The notes: generated by a model from the sequence alone, not told the origin. 43,102 nt of DNA from an uncultured Prochlorococcus sp. (GCA_902606505.1 CACLGU010000009.1:1-43102); one strand, 5' to 3'. Positions 8,831 to 18,505 are shown, numbered from the stretch's first letter. Numbers and translations: made by a program.

Positions 8831-10159
8831 ATGGCTATAAGATTAGTTTTAGTTAGGCATGGACTAAGCAGTTTCAATGCAAAAGGATTAATTCAAGGAA
8901 GAACAGACGATTCATTATTAACTAATGAAGGATACGAACAAGCTCGAAAAGCAGGAAAAGCATTATCAAAAATAAACTTCGATAAAATCTATTCCTCTCC
9001 ACTTGTGAGAGCGGCAGAGACTGCAAAAACAATTAAAAAGACCTTCAATAAAGAACAAAATATTATATTTGATAATAATTTGCTAGAGGTAGATCTTGCT
9101 GAATGGTCTGGTCTAAAAATTGATGAAATAAAAAAGAAATTTCCAGAAATTTACCCTATATGGAAAAATGATCCAGAAAATCTAATCTTAAAAAGAAATA
9201 ATAATAAAACTTATAAACCAATTCAGGAGTTATTTTTTCAAGCAACAAATTTTGTAGAGGAGATTTTAAAAGTTTATCTAGAAAAAGATGATGTAAATAT
9301 TTTAATTGTAGGTCATAATGCGATTCTCAGATGTTTAATTCTTTTGTTATTAGGAAAGCCTAAGCAAGGTTTTAGGAAAATAAGATTAGAAAATGCTTCT
9401 TTTTCGATTCTCAATATTTCAAGGAAAGATAACTCTTTTAAAACCCAAATTGAATGCTTAAATCAAACTTCCCATCTTAATAAAAATATTCCAAATCAAA
9501 TTGGAGATTCCAGAATATTTCTAATAAGGCATGGTGAAACAAACTGGAACAAAGAGGGTAGATTTCAAGGCCAAATTGATATCCCTTTAAATGAAAACGG
9601 AAAAGATCAAGCTAGAAAGACTTTTGAATATTTGAGAAATATTTCTTTCAATAAGGCATTCTCAAGTTCAATGCATAGGCCTTATGAAACTGCACAAATC
9701 ATTCTTCAAAATAACAAAGAATTAAAAATAGAAAGAATAGATTCACTTGTAGAAATTAGTCACGGATTATGGGAGGGTAAACTAGAAGCAGAAATCAGAG
9801 AACAGTGGCCTGTTTTACTAAAAAATTGGCATGATAAACCTGAAGAAGTAATAATGCCCGAAGGTGAATCTATTAAAGATGTATCAGAAAGGTCTGTAGA
9901 AGCTTTTGACAAAATTTGTTTATCTCAAAAGGTTAATGATCTAAGCCTTCTGGTTGCTCATGATGCAGTCAATAAAACTCTAATATGCAACATACTTGGT
10001 ATTAATTATTCAAATATTTGGATGATAAAACAAGGCAATGGTGGCATAACTATTATTGACCTTTTTAATGATCCCCAAAAGCCCCCTGTGATTAGCGCTC
10101 TAAACATTACAACTCACCTAGGAGGAATAATTGATTCAACTGCTTCAGGAGCACTTTAA
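8831..10159 (+). CDS. Two-domain phosphoglycerate-mutase-family phosphatase
   Basis: Two histidine-phosphatase domains in tandem in 442 residues. Domain 1 (about 1-200) has LVRHGLSSFN, SSPLVRAAETA, EVDLAEWSG and VGHNAILR. Domain 2 (about 225-430) has LIRHGETNWN, SSSMHRPYETA, EISHGLWEG and VAHDAVNK. Both therefore keep the RHG nucleophile, the second Arg, the acid Glu region and the second His. Cyanobacterial relatives have been annotated as phosphoglycerate mutase, alpha-ribazole phosphatase or phosphoserine phosphatase; the sequence does not decide between them. It is transcribed alone, divergent from the CPBP protease and convergent with lepB. Confidence 0.9.
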   Translation: MAIRLVLVRHGLSSFNAKGLIQGRTDDSLLTNEGYEQARKAGKALSKINFDKIYSSPLVRAAETAKTIKKTFNKEQNIIFDNNLLEVDLAEWSGLKIDEIKKKFPEIYPIWKNDPENLILKRNNNKTYKPIQELFFQATNFVEEILKVYLEKDDVNILIVGHNAILRCLILLLLGKPKQGFRKIRLENASFSILNISRKDNSFKTQIECLNQTSHLNKNIPNQIGDSRIFLIRHGETNWNKEGRFQGQIDIPLNENGKDQARKTFEYLRNISFNKAFSSSMHRPYETAQIILQNNKELKIERIDSLVEISHGLWEGKLEAEIREQWPVLLKNWHDKPEEVIMPEGESIKDVSERSVEAFDKICLSQKVNDLSLLVAHDAVNKTLICNILGINYSNIWMIKQGNGGITIIDLFNDPQKPPVISALNITTHLGGIIDSTASGAL

Positions 10160-10214
10160 ATTTAAAAAATTCTTACAATATTATTCTCATAAAGTCTTAG
10201 TAATCAGTAATTGT

Positions 10215-10874
10215 TTATTTATTGAAAAAACCAACTTGACTAAGAGGCCAAAATCTGAAATATGCTTTACCAATTATCTCCTTTTTATGAAGAAATTTAC
10301 TTCCGGGCCAATATCTACCATCCCAGCTATTTGACCTGTTATCACCTAAAACCAAAAAATGATCTTTAGGAACTTTTATATTTTCAAATTCACCGCAGTC
10401 ATTAAAGAGGGATGATGAGCACTTGTAAGAGACATAAGGTTCAGCAATTAATTTATTATTAATTATTAATTCACCCTTCTTATTTACACTGACAGTTTCT
10501 CCCGGAATAGCAACCACTCTCTTAATATACGCATCGCATGCTTGATCCCTCAAACCAGGAATAAAAGACATTGGAGGAAAACTCATAAAAAAACAATATC
10601 TTTTTGTTGGTAGAGGCTTAGATCTTGATGAAATTAATTTTTCGTCAAAGGAGTAAGGAGAGTTAAAAACAACAATATCTCCTCTTTTTGGTAAAGAGTT
10701 TCTTAGAGAAAATTTTTCAATAATTAGCCTATCATTTATTTGTAATTCTGGGAGCATCGAACCAGAGGGTATGTAACGAGGTTCTGCGAAAAAAGATCTA
10801 CAAGAAGAAACAAAAAAAGTTAATAAAATTAGTAGACCCCATTCTTTTAAAAAAATTTTAATAGAAGCACGCAT
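10215..10874 (-). CDS. lepB: Signal peptidase I
   Basis: Leader peptidase that removes signal peptides from exported proteins on the outer face of the plasma or thylakoid membrane. A single N-terminal hydrophobic anchor (about 12-28) precedes the catalytic domain with nucleophile Ser39 (PSGSMLP) and general-base Lys118 (YIKRVVAIPGE), and box E GDNRSNSWDGRYWP near the end. Length of 219 residues is typical of single-anchor cyanobacterial LepB. It is the last gene of a minus-strand run, 30 bases after the ArsC/Spx-like gene. Confidence 0.95.
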   Translation of the reverse strand: MRASIKIFLKEWGLLILLTFFVSSCRSFFAEPRYIPSGSMLPELQINDRLIIEKFSLRNSLPKRGDIVVFNSPYSFDEKLISSRSKPLPTKRYCFFMSFPPMSFIPGLRDQACDAYIKRVVAIPGETVSVNKKGELIINNKLIAEPYVSYKCSSSLFNDCGEFENIKVPKDHFLVLGDNRSNSWDGRYWPGSKFLHKKEIIGKAYFRFWPLSQVGFFNK

Positions 10875-10903
10875 AAAATTAATAAAGTTTTGATTTATTA
10901 ACC

Positions 10904-11260
10904 TTATACAAATTGTTTTGCATATTCAATTTCGTTAAAACCTAATATTACTTTTTTCCCTTCATAAATCAAAAATGGTCTTTTTATTAATTTGCCATCA
11001 CTTAAAAGAAGTTGAATAATTTCTTCGCTTGATAAACAATAAATATCAAGATCAAGAGTTTTAAAGGCTTTACCTCTTGTATTAAAAATTCTTTTCTTAT
11101 CATCAGAGTATTGTTCTAAAGCTAGATTTAAATAATTAACAAGTGGTGGGTCTTTTACAATATCAATTAATTGGAATTCGAAATCTTTGCTTTTAAGCCA
11201 CTTTGCAGCTTTTCTGCAAGTAGAGCATTTTAAATAACTGTAAAAAATTATTTTTTTCAA
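10904..11260 (-). CDS. ArsC/Spx/YffB-family thioredoxin-fold protein
   Basis: Small protein (118 residues) of the ArsC-like superfamily. It has the N-terminal CxxC in YLKCSTCRKAAKWL, followed by IDIVKDPP and, near the C terminus, LIKRPFLIYEGKKVILGF, the cis-proline region of the fold. The family includes glutaredoxin-dependent arsenate reductases, the regulator Spx and YffB; I cannot choose between them, though the CSTC pair and the neighbourhood do not point to arsenic resistance. The TTG start overlaps the stop of the pyrophosphatase gene by four bases, so translation is probably coupled. Confidence 0.85.
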   Translation of the reverse strand: MKKIIFYSYLKCSTCRKAAKWLKSKDFEFQLIDIVKDPPLVNYLNLALEQYSDDKKRIFNTRGKAFKTLDLDIYCLSSEEIIQLLLSDGKLIKRPFLIYEGKKVILGFNEIEYAKQFV

Positions 11261-11811
11261 TTTAATTTACTAATTTTTGATTTCTTAAGAACTTTAAAAT
11301 TTTTCTTTTTTATGAGTAGACACCTTTTCAATAAATTTTCAACCACATCAACATCCCTCCAACCATCAATTTGAACTGTTCTTCCATCAAGTCCTTTACT
11401 TGTCCTAAAGAATTCAGCAACATCCTCAAGCTGATTTGGAGCAATTTGATTAATGCTTACTATATTAGCCTGTCTAGGATTAGCCATAGGCACACATAAA
11501 AGTTTCCCATCATATGCACCACAATCATGCATATCCAAAACTCCAATAGGTCTAGCTTTTATTAAACAACCAGCAAAGGTAGGCTCATCCATTATCACCA
11601 TTGCATCAAGAGGAGCTCCATCATCAGCGAGGGTATTTGGGATAAAACCATAATCAAAAGGGTACCTCACTGAAGAATGCAATACTCTGTCTAAGGCCAT
11701 TATTCCTGCATCAGAGCAATATTCATATTTATTCCTACTCCCTGCAGGTATTTCAACAACGATATTTACTATTCCCTTCATTGGAGATGGAGGTATTGAA
11801 CTAAGGTCCAT
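11257..11811 (-). CDS. ppa: Divergent family I inorganic pyrophosphatase, missing a catalytic Asp
   Basis: Family I soluble pyrophosphatase fold, 184 residues. Substrate-binding residues around VEIPAGSRNKYEY and YPFDYGF are kept. The metal-binding loop normally reading DGDPxD reads D64-G-A66-P-L-D69, so the position of E. coli Asp67 is Ala (codon at 11614-11616, one base away from Asp). The second metal loop is VLDMHDCGAYDGK: the Asp residues matching E. coli 97 and 102 and Lys104 are present, with Cys97 in place of Glu98. The usual Tyr before Lys142 is Ser138. Activity is therefore doubtful. A second, canonical ppa lies at 26557-27144. It overlaps the genes on both sides. Confidence 0.85.
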   Translation of the reverse strand: MDLSSIPPSPMKGIVNIVVEIPAGSRNKYEYCSDAGIMALDRVLHSSVRYPFDYGFIPNTLADDGAPLDAMVIMDEPTFAGCLIKARPIGVLDMHDCGAYDGKLLCVPMANPRQANIVSINQIAPNQLEDVAEFFRTSKGLDGRTVQIDGWRDVDVVENLLKRCLLIKKKNFKVLKKSKISKLN

Positions 11812-12055
11812 CTTTTTTAAAATCGTGATTATGAATTATCTCGTTTCCTTGAGATAAAGGTCTTCCAATTAAAATACTTATCGAAGGTAAAAAAATTGTC
11901 AAAATGGCAAAAATAATACCTAAAGATGTTATTGATAAACTCCTTATACTTAAGGGGTCGTCATCATCTCTTTCAAAATCACCTCGAGAAGAACCATGAG
12001 AAGATTCTTCGCTTGATTTACTTTGAATAAACTGCTTTGATTTCGTGTAACTCAA
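11801..12055 (-). CDS. Small membrane protein of unknown function upstream of ppa
   Basis: Not recognised. The 84-residue product has a polar N-terminal half rich in Ser, Asp and Arg (a run of four Asp near residue 30), then one hydrophobic stretch (about 42-64) ending near a Pro-rich turn and a short polar tail. The start is a TTG at 12055; no better ATG exists. Its last 11 bases overlap the start of the pyrophosphatase gene in another frame, which supports expression from the same message as ppa, the ArsC/Spx-like gene and lepB. The base composition is like that of its neighbours. Confidence 0.65.
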   Translation of the reverse strand: MSYTKSKQFIQSKSSEESSHGSSRGDFERDDDDPLSIRSLSITSLGIIFAILTIFLPSISILIGRPLSQGNEIIHNHDFKKDGP

Positions 12056-12135
12056 TAACTCTTAATTGGTAAAGATTAAGGAGATAATTAAACATCATTA
12101 TCCTACATTCAAAATGTCAATAAATCAAAACATTG

Positions 12136-12159
12136 AAGAGTAACTTTTAAATTACTCTT
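12136..12159 (-). terminator. Hairpin overlapping the stop codon of the gene upstream of proS
   Basis: A perfect eight-base inverted repeat, AAGAGTAA (12136-12143) and TTACTCTT (12152-12159), with an eight-base loop. The minus-strand stop TAA of the gene ending at 12152 lies in the stem. It separates that gene from the following minus-strand run. No strong T-run follows on the minus strand (TTACTCTTCAATG), so termination is plausible rather than shown. Confidence 0.4.
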
Positions 12160-12502
12160 TTTCTAGCAAAGATCTAATAGATTTTAGTTCGTCTAATATT
12201 TGCACCAATATATTTTGAGCAGCGGAGGAAGGTGTATTAAATACTTCTACAGTAACCTCCTTAATTCTTAAAATATCTTTTGCAAATCTTGCTACTTCAT
12301 TAGGATGAAACTTTAAAGGTTCTTTTTGATCAGTTCTAAATTCGGGATTTAATTTTCTTGGATTAAAGCTAGGGTTTAGATTTCTTAAATCTGTATTTGT
12401 ATACCTATAGACAGAAGCTCTTGATCTGTTGAGGAATTTTTGAACTTCATCAATACCTACTAATTCCTCTTCGCTAGAAATATTTGAATCTATATTTTCC
12501 AT
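12152..12502 (-). CDS. Small putative helix-turn-helix protein
   Basis: Unrecognised 116-residue protein. Residues about 18-40 (GIDEVQKFLNRSRASVYRY) resemble the winged-helix or HTH start of MerR-like or excisionase-like proteins. A Pro/Asn-rich stretch (LNPSFNPRKLNPEF) and FHPNEVARFAKDIL follow, then a helical C terminus ending ELKSIRSLLEKE that could form a coiled coil. I chose the ATG at 12502; a TTG at 12526 would add eight residues. It is divergent from proS with 174 bases between the starts. DNA binding is inference from the helix pattern only. Confidence 0.7.
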   Translation of the reverse strand: MENIDSNISSEEELVGIDEVQKFLNRSRASVYRYTNTDLRNLNPSFNPRKLNPEFRTDQKEPLKFHPNEVARFAKDILRIKEVTVEVFNTPSSAAQNILVQILDELKSIRSLLEKE

Positions 12503-12676
12503 AAACTTAAGAAAATGTTTAAGCAATAATTAACTTTTAAAAGATTTTGAACTTCATTACTGAAAAAGTTAGCAGAAACAATATTTTTAGACTAGCAGCG
12601 TTGAGGGACTCAAGACACTTTAGATTATTTTTCCATCTTAATTGATAAAATTAAATATTATTAAGGATTTTTTTGT

Positions 12677-14479
12677 ATGCGCGTGACAACCTCATTTCCT
12701 CTGGGGACACTTCGTGACACACCTTCTGAAGCTGAGATTATTTCACATCAATTACTTTTAAAAGCTGGGTATATTCGCAGAGTTAACAGCGGTATTTATG
12801 CATACATGCCATTAATGCTTAGAGTTATTGAAAAAATATCCGCAATAATAGATAGAGAACTCAATAGTATTGGTTGTACAAAATTACTATTACCCCAACT
12901 TCATCCTGCAGATTTATGGAAAAAAAGTGAAAGGTGGGAAGGATATACTGCAGGTGAAGGAATAATGTTTAATCTCAAAGATAGACAAGGTAAAGAATTC
13001 GGTTTAGCTCCAACTCACGAAGAGGTGATCACCAGTATTGCATCGGAGACCATCAACTCCTATAAGCAATTACCTCAATGTTTTTATCAAATTCAGACAA
13101 AATTTAGAGATGAAATAAGGCCAAGGTTTGGATTGATGAGAAGTAGAGAATTCATAATGAAAGATGGTTATTCTTTTCATTCTTCAGAAAACGATCTCGC
13201 TTCTTTTTATGAAAAGGTAGGCAATGCTTATGAAAATATTTTTAAATCTTGCGGACTACAGACAGTAGGTGTTGAAGCTGATAGTGGAGCAATAGGCGGT
13301 GCCTCTTCTAAAGAATTTATGGTCACTGCTGATGCTGGGGAAGATTCCATTTTGTTTACTCAAAGTGGTTCTTATGCTGCAAATATTGAGAAGGCTGTTT
13401 CTCTACCCTCTCAACCTATTCCACTAGAAGATAATATTGCAGAGTGGTTGGAAACGCCTCAACAAAAAACAATCCTCGAAGTTTGCGATAAAAATAGTTT
13501 TGACCCTAGTCAGATTATTAAAGTAGTACTATTCCTTGCACAATTCGAAGGTAAATTTGAGTTGCCAATTCTTGCATGTATAAGAGGTGATCAACACATT
13601 AATGAAGTAAAGCTTTTTAACTTAATAAATGAACTTCATAATTTAAATCTTCTGAATCTTAAAAAGATTGAAGACAAAAATACTATCGAAAAAAATCTAG
13701 TTGATTTACCCTTAGGTTTTATCGGGCCAGATTTAGATAATAAAACTATTAAAGCTAGTTCTAATTGGGAAAAAAAATGGACAAAAATAATTGACCATTC
13801 GGCAAGTGACCTTTCAAAGTTTATCAGTGGTGGCAATAAAGTTAATTTCCATAAAGTTTTTCAAGCATTTTCTTTTGCTGCGAAAGACTATCTAATTGGG
13901 GATATTAGGAATGCCAAAAAAGGAGATAGAATAAGTATTGATAATGATGAGGAACTTAAAGAAAAAAAAGGTATCGAGATTGGACATATTTTCCAACTAG
14001 GTCAAAAATATAGTGAAAAATTAAATGCAAAATTTTCAGATAAGGATGGTAAATTAAAAAATTTATGGATGGGTTGTTATGGAATAGGAGTGACAAGAAT
14101 AGCTCAAGCTGCTATCGAACAGAAACATGATCAAAAGGGAATTTGTTGGCCTATTCAGATTTCTCCTTTTGAAGTTATTATTATCCCAACAAACCTTAAA
14201 GATCCTATACAAAGTGACCTTACTGATCAAATCTATAACAACTTTTTAGCTAACAGAATCGATGTACTTCTTGATGATAGAAATGATAGAGCTGGCGTGA
14301 AATTTAAAGATGCAGAATTAATTGGTATTCCTTTTCAGATAATTATTGGCAGGGATTCTGTTAATAAAGAAGTAGAACTTTTATGCAGAACCAATAATAC
14401 TAAGTTTAAGATTAGTACTGATAAATTATTGGAAACATTTATTTCTGAATCAAAAATAATGTACAATAAAAAATCTTAA
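12677..14479 (+). CDS. proS: Prolyl-tRNA synthetase
   Basis: Class II aminoacyl-tRNA synthetase that charges tRNA-Pro. Bacterial-type architecture in 600 residues: motif 1 region (SGIYAYMPLMLRVIEKI), motif 2 (FRDEIRPRFGLMRSREF, near residue 150), an inserted editing-like domain (about 225-400), motif 3 (GCYGIGVTRIAQAA, near 468), then the anticodon-binding domain (WPIQISPFEVIIIP to GIPFQIIIGRD). AAGGA at 12663-12667 supports the start. It is followed 25 bases later by psb27. Confidence 0.97.
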   Translation: MRVTTSFPLGTLRDTPSEAEIISHQLLLKAGYIRRVNSGIYAYMPLMLRVIEKISAIIDRELNSIGCTKLLLPQLHPADLWKKSERWEGYTAGEGIMFNLKDRQGKEFGLAPTHEEVITSIASETINSYKQLPQCFYQIQTKFRDEIRPRFGLMRSREFIMKDGYSFHSSENDLASFYEKVGNAYENIFKSCGLQTVGVEADSGAIGGASSKEFMVTADAGEDSILFTQSGSYAANIEKAVSLPSQPIPLEDNIAEWLETPQQKTILEVCDKNSFDPSQIIKVVLFLAQFEGKFELPILACIRGDQHINEVKLFNLINELHNLNLLNLKKIEDKNTIEKNLVDLPLGFIGPDLDNKTIKASSNWEKKWTKIIDHSASDLSKFISGGNKVNFHKVFQAFSFAAKDYLIGDIRNAKKGDRISIDNDEELKEKKGIEIGHIFQLGQKYSEKLNAKFSDKDGKLKNLWMGCYGIGVTRIAQAAIEQKHDQKGICWPIQISPFEVIIIPTNLKDPIQSDLTDQIYNNFLANRIDVLLDDRNDRAGVKFKDAELIGIPFQIIIGRDSVNKEVELLCRTNNTKFKISTDKLLETFISESKIMYNKKS

Positions 14480-14504
14480 GGCTTATTTTTTTGGGAGCTA
14501 ATTT

Positions 14505-14942
14505 ATGTTACTTAATTGGACATCAAAAATTTTTTTAAAAAATCTTATTAAATTTATATCTTTTTCAGTATCCTTGATTGTTGTTTTCACACTATTTAGT
14601 TCCCCTTCCGTAGCTGCAAAAACCTCTATGACAGGAGACTATACAAAAGATACAATTTCAGTTGTTAAAACATTACAAACAGCTGTTGATACTCCAAAAG
14701 ATTCTCCAAATAAAGATGAAGTAAGAAGTGAGGCTCTTACACTCATAACTGACTACATTTCCAGGTATAGAAATAGAGGGATGGTGAATAAAACTCAATC
14801 ATTTACCACCATGCAAACAGCATTAAATGCTATGGCAGGTCATTACAAAAACTTTGCAAGTAGACCTCTACCAGATAAACTTAAAGAGCGTTTAACTAAA
14901 GAATTTTCTCTTGCTGAAAAAATGGTTCTAAGAGAAAGTTAA
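14505..14942 (+). CDS. psb27: Photosystem II assembly protein Psb27
   Basis: Lumenal assembly and repair factor that binds CP43 in PSII intermediates lacking the manganese cluster. The 145 residues start with a signal peptide (hydrophobic about 15-32, cleavage probably after SVAA near 38), followed by the four-helix Psb27 domain with TGDYTKDTISVVKTLQ, ISRYRNRG and LNAMAGHYKNF. The protein contains no cysteine, so the lipobox reported for Psb27 in model cyanobacteria is absent and the mature protein is probably not lipidated. It is 25 bases after proS; a palindrome at 14952-14970 follows. Confidence 0.93.
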   Translation: MLLNWTSKIFLKNLIKFISFSVSLIVVFTLFSSPSVAAKTSMTGDYTKDTISVVKTLQTAVDTPKDSPNKDEVRSEALTLITDYISRYRNRGMVNKTQSFTTMQTALNAMAGHYKNFASRPLPDKLKERLTKEFSLAEKMVLRES

Positions 14943-14951
14943 TACAATTAA

Positions 14952-16334
<1,383 letters not shown>

Positions 16335-16349
16335 TTTAGTTCCAAATTA

Positions 16350-17354
16350 ATGAAGGAATCCTTTAGACATTTTAAAAAGAATAAAAACGTTGATCTCATT
16401 GGTCTGGGCAACGCAATAGTAGATATTATTGTAAATATTGAAGATGAGTTCCTGGATGTAAATAGTCTTGATAAAGGATCAATGAATCTCATTAGTTCTG
16501 ATGAATCTCAGAGATTGTTAGAAAATTGCAAAGTGATTAAACAAATATCAGGGGGATCCTCAGCAAATACTGTTGTATGTTTAGCAGAATTAGGTAACCA
16601 TGTGCAGTTTATTGGAAGGGTGAAAAATGATGAATTTGGGAATTTCTTCTCTTCTGATATTAAAAAAAGTAACACTATATTTAATACTCCACCCACTAAT
16701 GAAGGTGCCTCAACAGCTCATTCAATTATTTTGATCACACCTGATGCTCAAAGAACAATGTGCACTTACCTAGGAGCATCAATAGAGTTTGAACCAAAAG
16801 ACATTGATTTTACTTTACTTAAGGAAAGTAAATACTTATATTTAGAGGGGTATTTATGGGATAGCGAATTAGCTAAAAATGCTTTTCTTAAAGCCGCTAA
16901 AATTGCAAAACAATCTAATACAAAAATAATCCTTTCATTATCTGATTCATTTTGCGTAGATAGACATCGAGAGAGCTTCTTGAAATTAATTGATGAATAT
17001 GTAGATATTGTTTTTTGTAATGAATCAGAGGTTTTAAGTTTATTTAACAAAGATAAATTAACAAACTGCCAAGGAGAACTCTCTTCACTTTGTGAATTAT
17101 GCGTTGTAACTCTTGGTAGCAATGGTTCTCTCATAATCAACAAAGATTACATTGAAGTAATTATGTCAATCAACCAAGAAAAAGTTATTGATACTACTGG
17201 AGCGGGAGATATCTATGCAGGAGGATTTATCCATGGATTAATAAACAATTATACCCTCAAAAAATGCGGAGAGATCGCTTCAATTTGTGCGGGACAAATA
17301 ATTACGCAATTAGGATCAAGATCAAATATTGATCTTAAAGAGTTAATAAATTAA
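16350..17354 (+). CDS. PfkB-family sugar or nucleoside kinase
   Basis: Ribokinase-like kinase, 334 residues. The N-terminal GLGNAIVDIIV and GGSSANTVVCLAELG and the C-terminal DTTGAGDIYAGGFIHG (catalytic Asp, anion hole) are the two PfkB signatures. The pattern resembles the adenosine-kinase / fructokinase-like members of cyanobacteria, and the position right behind purA would suit a purine nucleoside substrate, but the substrate is not determined by what I can see. It converges with cutA, leaving only six bases between the stops. Confidence 0.9.
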   Translation: MKESFRHFKKNKNVDLIGLGNAIVDIIVNIEDEFLDVNSLDKGSMNLISSDESQRLLENCKVIKQISGGSSANTVVCLAELGNHVQFIGRVKNDEFGNFFSSDIKKSNTIFNTPPTNEGASTAHSIILITPDAQRTMCTYLGASIEFEPKDIDFTLLKESKYLYLEGYLWDSELAKNAFLKAAKIAKQSNTKIILSLSDSFCVDRHRESFLKLIDEYVDIVFCNESEVLSLFNKDKLTNCQGELSSLCELCVVTLGSNGSLIINKDYIEVIMSINQEKVIDTTGAGDIYAGGFIHGLINNYTLKKCGEIASICAGQIITQLGSRSNIDLKELIN

Positions 17355-17360
17355 ATTTAA

Positions 17361-17666
17361 TCAAATAGTATTATTCAACCAATCATAATATTTCATCTCA
17401 GCATGGTATTTTTTGTAAATAATTTGAGGAACATCATATGTAGAATTTTTATTTAAAAATTCAATTAAATAGTCTTTAAATTCTAGTTTACTTTTTATTG
17501 TGATTTCAAACTCTTTAGTTTCTTCAATATCATCATCCCACATATAAATTGAAAAAATTTGCTTTATCGATACACAAGCTGCAAGTTTATTTTGTATTAG
17601 TAATTTAGTCATTCGCAAAGCATTTGCTTTACTTGATTCAGTTGTGATCATAACTAAAACTTTCAT
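17361..17666 (-). CDS. cutA: CutA family protein
   Basis: Trimeric ferredoxin-like-fold protein, 101 residues, near the family's usual size. Characteristic elements: N-terminal VMITTESSKANALRMTKLLIQNKLAACVSI, IFSIYMWDDDIEETKEFEI and the C-terminal YDVPQIIYK. The family was named for divalent cation tolerance in E. coli; its biochemical role is unsettled. It lies 13 bases after cobK on the same strand and is probably cotranscribed. Confidence 0.93.
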   Translation of the reverse strand: MKVLVMITTESSKANALRMTKLLIQNKLAACVSIKQIFSIYMWDDDIEETKEFEITIKSKLEFKDYLIEFLNKNSTYDVPQIIYKKYHAEMKYYDWLNNTI

Positions 17667-17679
17667 AATGAATTAAACA

Positions 17680-18477
17680 TCAATATTTTTTAATTATGTG
17701 ATTTATCAAATTCTGGTATTTATTAAAAGAGTAAGAATAATCATTTTTAACTTTCGGCCTTTTAACCAAAAATAACTTCATTTTACTTCCAGAAACTATA
17801 CTCTCCCAGTTTTTCTGAGAATAACTTCCAGATTCTCTGCATAGAACATAATCTATCTTCCAAAAATCACAAAGTTTTTTTTCTAAAATGCTTTTTTTAT
17901 TTTTACTCGGTTCAAGTATCGCTATGTTTGAATTTTTAATACATGATCCAAAAGCTTTTGTAATACTCTCATACGTTGGAAGTACTCTTGTAAATACATT
18001 TGCTTTACAATTCAAATAATAATTAGCTGTATCGTTAAGAAATCTTGATCCTATTGCAAGAAGAATATTCTTATTTACTAGATCAAAGTTATTTATATCC
18101 TTTAAATCATCAATATAAAAAAAATTATTAGTGTTATTCATTAGAGATTTCCTCTCAAATAGTAAGAGAGGTATATTAATGTCTTTACATGCATTACTAA
18201 GATTTTTAGAAATTATCACTGCAAAGGGATGGGTAGCATCGACAACGCATGTGATTTTATTTTTATTTATAAAATTAATTATTTGATCTTTATTATTTAA
18301 TTTACCCGTAATGATATGTAACTTTGGATTTTCAATATAAGCGTGCCCTGCTTTATAAGTTAAAACACTTGCAAAAACTGAATAATTAAGTTGAAGAAGC
18401 CTATTGGCTATTATAGGTCCATCGGAAGTTCCTGATAGGATCCAAACATTTTTATAGCAATTTCCTTGATTCTGCAT
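17680..18477 (-). CDS. cobK: Precorrin-6A reductase CobK/CbiJ
   Basis: NAD(P)H-dependent reductase of the corrin ring pathway. The protein (265 residues) shows the Rossmann start VWILSGTSDGPIIANRL, the family hallmark VVDATHPFA, and the C-terminal ESGSYSQKNWES region matching the E(S)G...K segment of CobK/CbiJ. Divergence is high and Lys/Asn content is strong, as expected at this base composition. It heads a two-gene unit with cutA and is divergent from ssb, with 28 bases between starts, so the promoters must overlap the neighbouring coding ends. Confidence 0.85.
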   Translation of the reverse strand: MQNQGNCYKNVWILSGTSDGPIIANRLLQLNYSVFASVLTYKAGHAYIENPKLHIITGKLNNKDQIINFINKNKITCVVDATHPFAVIISKNLSNACKDINIPLLLFERKSLMNNTNNFFYIDDLKDINNFDLVNKNILLAIGSRFLNDTANYYLNCKANVFTRVLPTYESITKAFGSCIKNSNIAILEPSKNKKSILEKKLCDFWKIDYVLCRESGSYSQKNWESIVSGSKMKLFLVKRPKVKNDYSYSFNKYQNLINHIIKKY

Positions 18478-18505
18478 CAGTATGTCTTTAATTAAATAGT
18501 AAGAA

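Noticed and set aside
10131..10334. Plus-strand open frame overlapping the end of the phosphatase gene and lepB
   Set aside because: Overlaps two certain genes, and most of it is antisense to lepB; no ribosome site.
10904..11260. Arsenic resistance gene
   Set aside because: The thioredoxin-fold family fits, but no ars regulator or efflux gene is nearby and the operon context is lepB/ppa, so only the family name is given.
12602..12614. TTGAG-GGA-CTCAA small hairpin before proS
   Set aside because: Only five pairs; too short to claim an operator or T-box-like leader, and no T-box elements are seen.
13636..13836. Minus-strand open frame inside proS
   Set aside because: Antisense to proS with no domain, start signal or neighbour support.
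16766..17143. Minus-strand 125-codon frame within the PfkB kinase gene
   Set aside because: Fully antisense to a gene with clear catalytic motifs; no independent evidence.
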